64,000 nucleotides of DNA, taken from assembly GCA_965205235.1 (NCBI GenBank), contig CBDBGD010000001.1, positions 173,808 to 237,807 on the forward strand. Direction: 5' to 3'. Positions 34,151 to 43,048 of this stretch are shown in pieces. Positions within the stretch are counted from its first letter, which is position 1. The number at the start of each line of letters is the position of its first letter. This DNA comes from CBDBGD01 sp965205235. GTDB taxonomy: Bacteria > Chloroflexota > Dehalococcoidia > Lucifugimonadales > UBA1127. A program made the position numbers and the translations under genes. The notes below the pieces were generated by a model, which was not told the DNA's origin, did no database searches, and saw only the letters and a list, made by a program, of their open reading frames with translations.

Positions 34151-35998
34151 ATGGAGTTGAGCAGCGCTCTCACTGAGCGCCTCGCCGCCGTCCCCGACTC
34201 ACCCGGGGTCTACCTTTTCCGTGACGCCTCGGCACGCTTCCTCTACGTAGGCAAGGCCGCCTCCCTGCGCCCGCGAGTCCGCTCCTATTTCGGCAAGGCT
34301 GCCAACCTGCCGGCCAAGATTCAGCGCATGATGCAGCGGGCCGCCGACTTCGAGTTCTTCGTCACCCACTCGGAGAGCGAGGCCCTCATCCTGGAGAACA
34401 CCCTCATCAAGCGCCACCGGCCGCCCTACAACACCCGCCTGCGCGACGACAAGACCTACCCCTACATCAAAATCGACCTTGCCGAAGAGTTCCCGCTGGT
34501 CTCCTTCACCCGCCTCGTCCGCAACGACGGCGCCCGCTACTTCGGCCCCTTTGCCAGCGCGAAGTCCGTGCGCCGCACCCTGGACCTGCTCAAGAAGCTC
34601 TTCCCCTACCGCTCCTGCACCAAGGTCATCACCGGCACGGACCCCCGCCCCTGCCTGGAGTACTACATCAACCGGTGCGTCGCCCCCTGCGTCGGCTACG
34701 CCGACAGGGACGACTACCGCTCCGTCATCGACCAGGTGCTCCTCTTCCTGGAAGGCCGCACGACTAAGGTCATGCGCCAGCTCAAGACCCGCATGGACGA
34801 AGCGGCCCAGCGCTTGGACTACGAGCGCGCAGCCGTGCTCCGAGACCAGATCCGGGCCGTCCAGCGCGTCAGCGAGGAGCAGAAGGTCGTCTCCACCCGC
34901 CGCGAGGACATGGACGTCATCGCCCTCGTCCAAGAGCGCGATGAGGCCTGGGCCGAGACCTTCTTCATCCGCCAGGGCAAGCTGGTCGGTCGGGACCAGT
35001 TCACCATGGTCGGCACCCAGGAGGAGCCGCCCGGCCGGGTGCTGGCCCACTTCGTCAGCCAGTTCTACGACCGGGCCTCCTACGTCCCGCCCCTCGTCCT
35101 CCTCCAACAGCCCCCGGAGGAAGCCGGCCTCATCCAGGCGGTGTTGGAGGAGAAGCGCGGCGCCCGTGTCCGCCTCCACGTCCCCGTTCGAGGCGAGAAG
35201 CGACGGCTGTTGACCATGGTCGCCGAGAACGCCGCCCAGACCTTCAAGCTCACACGCGCCTTCCGGCTTGCCGGCCAGGACGCCCTCGCAGCGGCCCTGT
35301 CCGACCTCCAGGACGCCCTGAACCTGCCCCGTCTCCCACAGCGCATCGAGTGCTACGACATCTCCAACATCCGCGGCACGGACGCCGTGGGCAGCATGGT
35401 CGTCTTCCAGGACGGCAGGCCCAAGAAGGCCCACTACCGCCGCTTCAAGATTCGCTCCGTGGGCGAGATCGACGACTACGCCATGATGCGCGAGGTGCTC
35501 ACCCGCCGCTTCGGCCGCCTCGCGGCGCAGAGCGGCTCCGGTGAGTCAGATGAGAAAGCCTGGGGCATCGTCCCCGACCTCGTCCTCATCGACGGCGGCA
35601 AGGGCCATCTCTCCACGGCCCACCAAGCCCTTCTCGACCTCGGCGTCAGCACGGACGTCGTGCCCCTGGCCTCCATCGCCAAGGAGCGTGAGGAGTTGTT
35701 CGCCCTCCAGTCGGCGGAGCCCATCCTGCTGCCCAGGGATGCCCAGGCTCTCTTCCTGGTCCAGCAGATACGCGACGAGGCGCACCGCTTCGCCATCAGC
35801 TACCACCAGAAGCTGCGCTCCCGGCGCGCCACCCGCTCCGCCCTCGACCAGGTCTCCGGCATCGGCCCCAAGCGTCGGCGCATGCTCATTCGACACTTCG
35901 GCTCTCTGCAGGGTGTCCGGCGGGCGTCGCTCGAGGAGCTGGCCGCGTTGCCGGGCATGACGCGCGAGCTTGCGCAGCGAATCAAGGAGCTCACGTAG
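34151..35998 (+). CDS. uvrC: Excinuclease ABC subunit C
   Basis: UvrC makes both incisions in nucleotide excision repair. The 615-residue length is typical. The N-terminal GIY-YIG nuclease shows SPGVYLFRDASARFLYVGKA. A UvrB-binding UVR segment (AAQRLDYERAAVLRDQI) lies near 217-235. The RNase H-like nuclease includes ECYDISNIRGTDAVGSMVVF and VLIDGGKGHL. Tandem helix-hairpin-helix motifs at the C-terminus (VSGIGPKRRRML, LPGMTRELAQRI) bind DNA. Its stop faces the unknown gene ending at 36012. Confidence 0.96.
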   Translation: MELSSALTERLAAVPDSPGVYLFRDASARFLYVGKAASLRPRVRSYFGKAANLPAKIQRMMQRAADFEFFVTHSESEALILENTLIKRHRPPYNTRLRDDKTYPYIKIDLAEEFPLVSFTRLVRNDGARYFGPFASAKSVRRTLDLLKKLFPYRSCTKVITGTDPRPCLEYYINRCVAPCVGYADRDDYRSVIDQVLLFLEGRTTKVMRQLKTRMDEAAQRLDYERAAVLRDQIRAVQRVSEEQKVVSTRREDMDVIALVQERDEAWAETFFIRQGKLVGRDQFTMVGTQEEPPGRVLAHFVSQFYDRASYVPPLVLLQQPPEEAGLIQAVLEEKRGARVRLHVPVRGEKRRLLTMVAENAAQTFKLTRAFRLAGQDALAAALSDLQDALNLPRLPQRIECYDISNIRGTDAVGSMVVFQDGRPKKAHYRRFKIRSVGEIDDYAMMREVLTRRFGRLAAQSGSGESDEKAWGIVPDLVLIDGGKGHLSTAHQALLDLGVSTDVVPLASIAKEREELFALQSAEPILLPRDAQALFLVQQIRDEAHRFAISYHQKLRSRRATRSALDQVSGIGPKRRRMLIRHFGSLQGVRRASLEELAALPGMTRELAQRIKELT

Positions 35999-36011
35999 GC
36001 GACGGGCGAAG

Positions 36012-36509
36012 CTAGGAGTCCTGCGACCCTACCGTCTCCACCTTCATCTTCAGGCGGTTGCGCACCTGCCACAGCAGCATCGACGCATCCCCGCGGGGGT
36101 GCGGAGTGATCCCTCGGGCCCGCAGCATCCCCTTCAACTCCTCCAGAGAGCGCGGAATCTGCACCGACCCGTCCTCCAGCGTGATCCGGGGGAACCGGTC
36201 CGAGAACCAGTGGGCGCGGCGCACCGGGGGCCGGGGCGCCGCCTGGTACGAGGGCGCAAGCGGGAAGCGTGGGATGATGGAAGGAGTTGTGGCGATGGGA
36301 GATGCGGCGACGGGGGATGGCCGAATAGGAGCGGCAGGGGCAGCGTCGGGCACATCCGCGGCCGCAGCGGGCGACTGCTCGGCCTCGATCTCTCGACGCC
36401 GCGCCTCCAGCAGCCGGGCCGCCACCTCCAGGTAGTGGGGCGTCTCCGGCGCCTCCAGCGTTGACTCCCCCAGAGAGAGCTGGAACTTCCCACGCGTGTC
36501 CTGCGTCAT
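36012..36509 (-). CDS. Unknown protein with Pro/Ala-rich linker
   Basis: A 165-residue protein. The N-terminus (MTQDTRGKFQLSL) and a helix (YLEVAARLLEARRREIEAEQ) are followed by a disordered Ala/Pro linker at about 55-100. A conserved-looking C-terminal domain of about 60 residues then contains FPRITLEDGSVQIPRSLEEL. No family is recognised. ATG 36509 is preferred to an upstream in-frame ATG because a consensus promoter ends 7 nt before it, so this mRNA should be leaderless. Confidence 0.7.
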   Translation of the reverse strand: MTQDTRGKFQLSLGESTLEAPETPHYLEVAARLLEARRREIEAEQSPAAAADVPDAAPAAPIRPSPVAASPIATTPSIIPRFPLAPSYQAAPRPPVRRAHWFSDRFPRITLEDGSVQIPRSLEELKGMLRARGITPHPRGDASMLLWQVRNRLKMKVETVGSQDS

Positions 36510-36516
36510 GGCGCCT

Positions 36517-36545
36517 ACTTTAGCGTCACGAGACGACTCAGTCAA
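36517..36545 (-). promoter_or_regulatory. Leaderless promoter of the unknown gene at 36509
   Basis: On the minus strand: TTGACT (36545-36540), a 17-bp spacer and TAAAGT (36522-36517), 7 nt before the ATG. A second TTGACA sits 10 bp further up. Confidence 0.65.
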
Positions 36546-36658
36546 GACCTGTCAACGCTTTCGCCGTGGGCTCGGAATCGTAGCTGCGCTAGCTATGAAG
36601 AGACGGTCTTTGCCGGTGACGTCTCGTGCCGATTCGGGGCCTCGCACCGCGCCCGCTC

Positions 36659-36700
36659 ATGGTGAGCCTGTCGAACCATCACCCTGAGCTTGTCGAAGGG
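36659..36700 (+). repeat. Two adjacent copies of the GAGCxTGTCGAA repeat
   Basis: ATGGTGAGCCTGTCGAACCA followed directly by TCACCCTGAGCTTGTCGAAG. They belong to the same family as 10774, 42935 and 55120. The rest of the 198-bp gap holds the 36509 promoter and nothing else recognisable. Confidence 0.7.
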
Positions 36701-36707
36701 TCTCGCG

Positions 36708-37997
36708 TCAGTCCGCGCTGACGGGCCTCGCCATCTGCTGCGGATCGGGAGACCCCTCCGTGTACAACCGCCGCAGCGCCAGGCTGCCAAAGCTCAGCCC
36801 CACGATCCCCACGAAGGCCAACCCCGGCGCGATCAGCAGGATTGGCGCGCCAACCAGGTCCGCCAGTCCCCCGTTCACCAGGTTGAAGATCGCCATGATG
36901 CCACCAATGTGCAGGTTGTGGATGCTCGTCGCGCGCCCTCGGATCGAGTCCGGGATGATAGTCTGGATGATGCTCGCAAAGAGCGCCATGAACGTCGCCT
37001 GCGACGCCCCCATCGCAACCGCCGACAGCAGCGCAACCGGCAGGCTCGGCGACACGGCCAGGGCCAGCGGCGTCAGCCCGCTGAAGATGCCCAGCCACAG
37101 CAGCACCCGCCCCTTCGTGGCTTCGCTTCGAAGCCCGCCCAGCACCATGACCCCTATGAAGGCTCCGGCGCCCACGCACATCATCAGGTAGCTGAACGCC
37201 GCTCCCTCCGCCTGCAGCTTCTCCACCGACAGCACCGGCAGGATCGACTCGAAGGACATGGTCAGCGCACAGTGCGCGACCACCAGGATCATCAGCGGCC
37301 GGAGCAGCGGGTGGCTGTAGAGATAGGTCAGCCCCTCCAGCAGGTTCGCCAGGACAGAGCGGTCCCGCTGCACGACCCCCGTGGAGGCCGTGCGCACACG
37401 CAGGGTCTGCACCAGTCCCACGGCGTAGAAGGCCGTACAGAGCAGGAACGCCCCGGTTGCGCCGCTGGTGTCCATGAGTGGCGCAATCAGCAGCGGGCCC
37501 ACCAGCCGCGAGCCGTGGATGGTCGCCGCGTTGAGCGCAATGGCGTTCAGCAGCCGCTCCCGCGGCACCAGGTTCGGCACCAGCGAGCCCGTTGCCGGCA
37601 TCATTACCGCGCGGGCGGAGCCGTCGACGAGGGACAGCACCACCACGTACCAGACGTCGATGGTCCCTGTCACGGCCAGGCCCACCAGCACCATGTTGTG
37701 CGCCAGGCTCAGCACGAACGCCCCCGCCAGCACCGCTCTGCGGTCGAACCTGTCCGCCAGCAGCCCGGCGAAGGGCGAGATGAAGAAGCGGGGGAACATC
37801 GCGGCGAAGGTGACGACCCCTACCCAGAGGGAGGAGTCCGCCAGATCGTAGACCAGCCAGCCCCGGGCGACGATGAGCGCCCAGTGCGCCGCGCCCGCGC
37901 ACAGGCTGGCAGTCCACAACGTGCGAAAGTCCCGGTGCTGGAGCGCCGTCAGGTAGTGGGCCCCAATGAGACGAGCCGTCTCCGTTATGCCGCCCAT
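36708..37997 (-). CDS. MFS transporter (MFS_3 type)
   Basis: A 429-residue permease beginning MGGITETARLIGAHY, with LQHRDFRTLWTASLC before segment 1 and FAGLLADRFDRR in the 2-3 loop. It has about 12 segments. It resembles the MFS_3 exporter group and the permeases at 9437 and 11721. GGAGG lies only 3 nt before the ATG at 37997, shorter than ideal; an upstream in-frame ATG (38057) has no ribosome site. The substrate is unknown. Confidence 0.82.
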   Translation of the reverse strand: MGGITETARLIGAHYLTALQHRDFRTLWTASLCAGAAHWALIVARGWLVYDLADSSLWVGVVTFAAMFPRFFISPFAGLLADRFDRRAVLAGAFVLSLAHNMVLVGLAVTGTIDVWYVVVLSLVDGSARAVMMPATGSLVPNLVPRERLLNAIALNAATIHGSRLVGPLLIAPLMDTSGATGAFLLCTAFYAVGLVQTLRVRTASTGVVQRDRSVLANLLEGLTYLYSHPLLRPLMILVVAHCALTMSFESILPVLSVEKLQAEGAAFSYLMMCVGAGAFIGVMVLGGLRSEATKGRVLLWLGIFSGLTPLALAVSPSLPVALLSAVAMGASQATFMALFASIIQTIIPDSIRGRATSIHNLHIGGIMAIFNLVNGGLADLVGAPILLIAPGLAFVGIVGLSFGSLALRRLYTEGSPDPQQMARPVSAD

Positions 37998-38182
37998 GGG
38001 CCTCCGGCGTCCTGGGGTGTGTGGGCCACGGTACGCCCGCGGCGAAGCCCCTGTCAATCCTGTCGCGTTGACAGTTCAAGGGCGCAGCAAGTATCGTGAG
38101 GTCGACCAGGAACCTAGCGGCGGCTTTCGTCGCGCACTGAGGACGGTGCCGTCAAGCCCGTCCTCCCACCCCAACGGCGGCA

Positions 38183-39709
38183 ATGCAGACCTTACACAGA
38201 CCAGAGGTCCTTGAGCGCGAACGGCGGCTGGAGTTGCTCGCCCAGCAGCTGCTCCGTGACCGCACGCTGCTCGTCGCCAGCAACCGCGGCCCGGTCGAGC
38301 ACCAGCTCAGCCAGAACGAGGTCCAGGCCGTCCGTGGCACCGGCGGCGTCGCCACCATCCTCGAGTCCCTCGTCCGCTACGTCCCCTACACCTGCATCGC
38401 CAGCGCACTCACTGAAGGCGACCGCCACGTGGCCCGCACCGCCGGCAGCGCCTACCTGGCCCCCGTCGGAGGCAAGCACCCCCTGCGGCTCCACTACGTC
38501 GTCAGTCCTCGCGTCGCCTATCAACGCTACTACAACGTCTTCTCCAACCCCTTCCTCTGGTTCCTCCAGCACACCATGTGGAACCTCCCCTACTCCCCCA
38601 ACATCGACGACAACCTTCACGCCGCGTGGGAGCGCGGCTACGCTGCTGTCAACGCAAGCTTTGCCGAAGCCATCACCTCCGAGGCCATCGCCGAACGACG
38701 CAGTCCGGTCGTCCTCCTCCACGACTACCATCTCTACCTCACCGGCGGTATGGTGCGCAGGAGCCTCCCCAGCGCCCTCATACAGCACTTCGTCCACATT
38801 CCGTGGCCCGGCCCACGCTACTGGGCCATGATGCCTCCCTACATGCGCAACGCCATTCTCGAGAGCTTGTGCGCTTGCGACATCGTGGGCTTCCAGACCC
38901 CTCGCGACGCGGGCAACTTCCTCCTCACCTGCCAGGACCTGCTGTCCGGAGCTGAGGTCGACTACTCCGACCGCGCCATCCACTACCGGGGGAACACCGT
39001 CCGGGTGCGCGACTACCCCGTCTCCATCGACGTCTCCGCGATGCATGAGTTGGTAGAGACCCCGGACCTCCAGACATACCGGCAGCGCCTGCTCCCCATC
39101 ACCCGCGAGAAGACCATCGTGCGGGTTGACCGGCTGGAGCCCAGCAAGAACATCCTGCGGGGCTTCCTCGCCTACGAGATACTCCTGGGTCGCCACCCGG
39201 AGCTCCATGGCGAGGTGACCTTCCTCGCCTTCCTGATGCCCAGCCGGACGGACATCCGCGAGTACCAGAGCTACCGCAACGAGGTCATGGACGTCATTCA
39301 GCGCATCAACTCCAACTTTGGGCGCGGCTCATGGCGTCCCATCCGGCTCTTCTACCAGGAGAACTTCCCCCACGCCATCGCAGGCCTGAGCCTGGCCGAC
39401 GTCCTCCTGGTCAACCCCGTCGTCGACGGCATGAACCTGGTAGCGAAGGAAGGGCCCACGGTCAGCCGGCGCCACTGCGTGCTGGTCCTCTCCGTGACCA
39501 CGGGCGCCTACGGTGAGCTCGCCCCCGGCGCCCTCCCCGTCTCACCCGTCGACATCGAAGGCACGGCCCAGTCTCTGTACGAGGCGCTGGTCATGCCTGA
39601 CGAGGAACGTGCGCGCCGTCAGCAGACGCTCCGCAACATCATCGAGCAGGCCGACCAGACCCGCTGGGTGACGACCCAGGTCGAGGACCTCATCGCCCTC
39701 ACCCGCTGA
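38183..39709 (+). CDS. otsA: Trehalose-6-phosphate synthase (GT20)
   Basis: OtsA joins UDP-glucose (or another nucleotide glucose) and glucose-6-P. The 508-residue protein has LVASNRGPVEH, RGTGGVAT, the HDYHLYL active-site loop, FVHIPWP, RVDRLEPSKNILRGF and NPVVDGMNLVAKE. These are the GT20 sugar-nucleotide and phosphate sites. A charged leader of about 28 residues precedes the core. A glucosylglycerol-phosphate synthase is an alternative, but otsB directly opposite makes trehalose likely. Its 3-prime end overlaps the convergent otsB by 11 bp. Confidence 0.9.
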   Translation: MQTLHRPEVLERERRLELLAQQLLRDRTLLVASNRGPVEHQLSQNEVQAVRGTGGVATILESLVRYVPYTCIASALTEGDRHVARTAGSAYLAPVGGKHPLRLHYVVSPRVAYQRYYNVFSNPFLWFLQHTMWNLPYSPNIDDNLHAAWERGYAAVNASFAEAITSEAIAERRSPVVLLHDYHLYLTGGMVRRSLPSALIQHFVHIPWPGPRYWAMMPPYMRNAILESLCACDIVGFQTPRDAGNFLLTCQDLLSGAEVDYSDRAIHYRGNTVRVRDYPVSIDVSAMHELVETPDLQTYRQRLLPITREKTIVRVDRLEPSKNILRGFLAYEILLGRHPELHGEVTFLAFLMPSRTDIREYQSYRNEVMDVIQRINSNFGRGSWRPIRLFYQENFPHAIAGLSLADVLLVNPVVDGMNLVAKEGPTVSRRHCVLVLSVTTGAYGELAPGALPVSPVDIEGTAQSLYEALVMPDEERARRQQTLRNIIEQADQTRWVTTQVEDLIALTR

Positions 39710-40514
39710 GCCGCTCCTCCAGCCACGTCAGCAGCCTCTCGACGCCCCCCACGCCGTCGACCGTCGCGTCCGCCGACTCCAACAGCCTCCGCGGCGTCTC
39801 CGCGCTCCGCACGACCACCGCCAGCCCCGTGAACCCACCCTGCGACGCCAGCCCGTGGATCATGTCGAAGGCGTCCGCGTCCGTCTCGTCGTCCCCCACG
39901 ACGATGGCGGCCTGCAGCCCGAAGCGTCGCACGACCTCCCGCACCGCCGACCCCTTGGTCACCCCCGGAGGCCGCACCTCTACCACCATCCTCCCCTGGC
40001 GCACCGCGAGCCCCCGCGGCCCTGCCCACTGCTGTGCCGCCGACAGGACGCGTGCGCCGGCCTCCCCCGGGTCCTGCGCCTGCCGAAAGTGGACGGTCAG
40101 TGTGTATTGCTTGTCCTCCAGTTCCACCCCTGAGAGCCCCTCCAGCTCACCCGACAGGCCCTGGCTGACCTCCGACATCAACCTCCGTACCTGGTCGGCG
40201 TCTTCCACCACCGTGCACACCTGTCCCCTCTCCCATCGCTCCAGCCCGTGCGCGCCGTAGTAGACCATGCCCTCCACGCCCACCATGTCCCGGGCCTGCA
40301 GCGCGGGCCTGCCGGACACCGCCACCACCGCCGGCAGCAGCTTGCACAGACGCTCCAGCCGCTCCACGATGCGCGGCGAAACGGAGGCTTCGGCGTATGC
40401 GGGCGTAATCTCCGCCAGTGTGCCGTCCACGTCGGTGAACAGCCCCAGCGGACGCAGCCCCGCCACCCGCTCCAGCAGGTCCATCCTGTCCCACACCTTT
40501 GGCGGCTCGCTCAC
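39699..40514 (-). CDS. otsB: Trehalose-6-phosphate phosphatase
   Basis: OtsB is a HAD phosphatase that removes the phosphate from trehalose-6-P. The 271-residue protein starts at GTG with GGGAGGAGG upstream. LFTDVDGTLAEI carries the DxDGT nucleophile near residue 33, VAVSGRPA is the second motif, and VVGDDETDADAF gives the metal-binding acidic motif. It ends inside the last 11 bp of otsA on the opposite strand. The two genes of one pathway are therefore convergent rather than in an operon. Confidence 0.92.
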   Translation of the reverse strand: MSEPPKVWDRMDLLERVAGLRPLGLFTDVDGTLAEITPAYAEASVSPRIVERLERLCKLLPAVVAVSGRPALQARDMVGVEGMVYYGAHGLERWERGQVCTVVEDADQVRRLMSEVSQGLSGELEGLSGVELEDKQYTLTVHFRQAQDPGEAGARVLSAAQQWAGPRGLAVRQGRMVVEVRPPGVTKGSAVREVVRRFGLQAAIVVGDDETDADAFDMIHGLASQGGFTGLAVVVRSAETPRRLLESADATVDGVGGVERLLTWLEERLSG

Positions 40515-40531
40515 CCTGCCTCCTCCCGAAT

Positions 40532-40585
40532 CTTCGTCGTTCCTGCGAAGGCAGCGCCTGCCCCTGCGAAGGCAGGGGAACCTCG
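40532..40585 (+). repeat. Dispersed repeat, CTTCGTCGTTCCTGCG type
   Basis: Contains CTTCGTCGTTCCTGCGAAGG and an inner inverted repeat CCTGCCcctgcgaaGGCAGG. A closely related copy is at 42863-42915. It lies upstream of otsB. Confidence 0.7.
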
Positions 40586-40700
40586 ATGCCCCGAACCTTG
40601 GTCGCTCCGCCGTAGCCCGGCAGGCGCTGTTGATGCCCAACCGCAGTATAGCAATGCTCGCCAACGCCCCATAGAACGCCCCTATTGCGTGGCCCTCCTC

Positions 40701-40709
40701 TGGTATACT
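40701..40709 (+). promoter_or_regulatory. Extended -10 promoter of rpiB-pgi
   Basis: TGGTATACT, an extended -10, 25 bp before the GTG start, with AGGAGGG in the leader. Confidence 0.6.
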
Positions 40710-40734
40710 CTCCCCGTTCTCTCAGGAGGGAAGA

Positions 40735-41220
40735 GTGCCCAAGCTCCAGGTTGCCCTTGGCGCCGACCACGCGGGGTTTCCATTGGCCGTCGAGCTCCGT
40801 CCCTGGCTCCCCTCGCTCGACGTTGAGGTGCTCGACCTCGGCGCCCACACGTACGACGCCGCCGACGACTACCCCGACTTCGCTGCGGCCGTCGCCCGAA
40901 GCGTGGCGAGCGGCGCCGCCCACCGCGGCCTCATCGTCTGCGGCAGCGGCGTCGGCGCATCCGTCGCGGCGAACAAGGTCCCCGGCGTCCGCGCCGCCGT
41001 CTGCCACGACACCTACTCCGCCCACCAGGGCGTGGAGCACGACGACATGAACGTGCTCTGCCTCGGCGGCCGCATCATCGGCGTCGAGCCGGCCAAGGAG
41101 ATCGTGGCTGCCTTCCTCAACGCCCGATTCTCCGGCGAAGAGCGCCACCGGCGACGCTTGGACAAGGTCATGGCCCTGGAGGAGGCCTCCCGCAGCGGCC
41201 CTCCCCCCGGAGCCGCATGA
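40735..41220 (+). CDS. rpiB: Ribose-5-phosphate isomerase B
   Basis: RpiB interconverts ribose-5-P and ribulose-5-P. The 161-residue protein has VALGADHAGFPLAVEL at the N-terminus and GLIVCGSGVGASVAANKVPG with the catalytic Cys and the anion hole, then the YSAHQGVEHDDMNVLCLGGR stretch. GTG start with AGGAGGG 7 nt upstream. It overlaps pgi by 4 bp (ATGA), linking pentose-phosphate and upper-glycolysis steps in one operon. Confidence 0.93.
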   Translation: MPKLQVALGADHAGFPLAVELRPWLPSLDVEVLDLGAHTYDAADDYPDFAAAVARSVASGAAHRGLIVCGSGVGASVAANKVPGVRAAVCHDTYSAHQGVEHDDMNVLCLGGRIIGVEPAKEIVAAFLNARFSGEERHRRRLDKVMALEEASRSGPPPGAA

Positions 41221-42815
41221 CCGTCTCCATCCCCAAGGCCACGCTCCAGGACCTCCAGAATCGCAACGTCGTCGCGCGGCTCTGGCAGCGCGACCACACC
41301 CTCTGGAAGCCGGACCCCACGGAGATCACCAACCGCCTCGGCTGGCTCACCGTCGCCGACGAGATGCAGGGCAACCTTTCGGCCCTTGAGGCGTTCTACC
41401 ACGAGGTGCAGGGTGCCGGCTACCGGGACGTCGTCTTGCTCGGCATGGGCGGCAGCAGCCTCGGCGCCGAGGTGCTTCGCTCCAGCCTCACGGCCCGTGA
41501 GGGCGCTCCTCGGCTCACCATGCTCGACTCCACCATCCCCAGCGTCGTCCAAGCCGTGGAGCAGTCCATCGACCTCCAGAGCACGCTCTTCCTGGTCTCC
41601 TCCAAGTCCGGCGGCACCGTCGAAACGCTGTCCCTGTACCGCTACTTCCGCTCCAGGGTCGAGGAGGTGGCGGGCGCAGACGAGGCCGGTTCGCACTTCG
41701 TCGCCATCACCGATGACGGCACGTCATTGCACCGCATGGCACAGGAGACGGGCTTCCGGCGCGCCTTCCTCAACCCCCCCGACGTCGGCGGCCGCTACTC
41801 CGTCCTCTCCTACTTCGGCCTCGTGCCGTCGGCCCTGGCCGGCCTCGACGTCTCCGCCGCGGTCGACCGCGCCCGCACGATGGCCCAACGCTGCGGCCCC
41901 GACGCCCCACTCCGAGACAACCCCGGAGCGCTCCTCGGAGCCGCCTTGGGCGCCCACGTGCTCGCCGGTCGCGACAAGGCCACCATCGTGGCCTCTCCCG
42001 CTATCCGCACCTTCGGCCTGTGGGCGGAGCAGCTCCTCGGCGAGAGCACGGGCAAGGAGGGCACGGGCATCGTCCCCATCGCCGACGAGCCTCTGGCAGC
42101 GCCCGATGCCTACGCCGACGACCGCTTCTTCGTGTACCTCCGCCTCGACGGCGATGACAACGCCTCCACCGACGCCGCCCTAGCCGCCATCGAGGCCGCC
42201 GGTCACCCCGTGGAACGCCTCGACCTTGGCGACCCCAAAGACCTAGCCGCCGAGTTCTTCCGATGGGAGTTCGCGACGGCGGTGGCCGGTTCGCTGCTGG
42301 GTATCAACCCCTTTGACCAACCCAACGTCCTGCAGGCCAAGGAGGCCACTGCACAGGTCCTCCGTGACTACGAGGCCACAGCGACCCTGCCCACCATCGC
42401 CTCCTCGCAGTCCCTGTCCGACCTGCTAGCCCAAGCAGCACCCGGCGACTACCTCGCCGTCATGGCCTACGTGCCCCAGGACGGCCCCACGGACCGCGCC
42501 ATCGACCACCTCCGCCGCACGGTCCTGGAGCGCCACCGCATCAGTACCATGACCTGCTACGGCCCCCGCTACCTCCACTCCACCGGACAGCTGCACAAGC
42601 GTGGGCCCAACTCCGGCCTCTACCTCCAGATCGTCGCCCCGCACCCCGTCGACCTGCCTGTGCCGGGGCAGCCCTACACCTTCAGCGTCCTCGCCGAGGC
42701 CCAGGCCTTGGGCGACTTCCAGGTCCTCCAGGCCATCGGCCGCCGCTCCATCCGCATCGAGCTCACCGGTGACCCCGCCTCCGGCATCCGCGCCCTCACA
42801 GACTCCCTCCGCTAG
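41217..42815 (+). CDS. pgi: Glucose-6-phosphate isomerase (Tal-Pgi fusion-like Pgi half)
   Basis: A 532-residue SIS-domain isomerase that resembles the Pgi half of bacterial transaldolase-Pgi fusions, here without the transaldolase part. LLGMGGSSLGAEVLR opens the first SIS domain, VSSKSGGTVETL is the sugar-phosphate loop, and TDDGTSLHRMA and the INPFDQPNVLQAK stretch (Pgi signature 2-like) follow. GPRYLHSTGQLHKRGPN contains the active-site His. It interconverts glucose-6-P and fructose-6-P. It is translationally coupled to rpiB. Confidence 0.9.
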   Translation: MTVSIPKATLQDLQNRNVVARLWQRDHTLWKPDPTEITNRLGWLTVADEMQGNLSALEAFYHEVQGAGYRDVVLLGMGGSSLGAEVLRSSLTAREGAPRLTMLDSTIPSVVQAVEQSIDLQSTLFLVSSKSGGTVETLSLYRYFRSRVEEVAGADEAGSHFVAITDDGTSLHRMAQETGFRRAFLNPPDVGGRYSVLSYFGLVPSALAGLDVSAAVDRARTMAQRCGPDAPLRDNPGALLGAALGAHVLAGRDKATIVASPAIRTFGLWAEQLLGESTGKEGTGIVPIADEPLAAPDAYADDRFFVYLRLDGDDNASTDAALAAIEAAGHPVERLDLGDPKDLAAEFFRWEFATAVAGSLLGINPFDQPNVLQAKEATAQVLRDYEATATLPTIASSQSLSDLLAQAAPGDYLAVMAYVPQDGPTDRAIDHLRRTVLERHRISTMTCYGPRYLHSTGQLHKRGPNSGLYLQIVAPHPVDLPVPGQPYTFSVLAEAQALGDFQVLQAIGRRSIRIELTGDPASGIRALTDSLR

Positions 42816-42819
42816 CACC

Positions 42820-42957
42820 CCCTCTCCCGCTGGGAGAGGGTTGGGGTGAGGGCGCACCACCCCTTCGTCGTTCCTGCGCAGGCAGAGCCTGTCCCTGCGG
42901 AGGCAGGAATCTCGACACTGTGGGCCCACGCCCGTTCACCCTGAGCTTGTCGAAGGG
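42820..42957 (+). repeat. Cluster of three dispersed intergenic repeats
   Basis: In order: a perfect hairpin CCCTCTCCC-gct-GGGAGAGGG (42820-42840) right after pgi, followed by GGTTGGGGTGAGGG; a CTTCGTCGTTCCTGCG repeat (42863-42915, cf. 40532); and TTCACCCTGAGCTTGTCGAA (42935-42957, cf. 10774, 36679). The first hairpin may also end the rpiB-pgi transcript. Confidence 0.75.
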
Positions 42958-42989
42958 CGTGAGCGGTGAGAGCCACCCCCCAGACGCGA

Positions 42990-43021
42990 GTGTGCGGGGG
43001 CCGCGCACGACCCCCGCACAC
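42990..43021. terminator. Strong inverted repeat between convergent genes
   Basis: GTGTGCGGGGG (42990-43000), a 10-nt loop and CCCCCGCACAC (43011-43021), an 11-bp perfect stem. It lies 28 bp past the stop of the amidohydrolase gene and may act as a terminator, though no T-run follows. Confidence 0.45.
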
Positions 43022-43048
43022 GTCACCTGCGCCCGAAACCGCGCCGGT

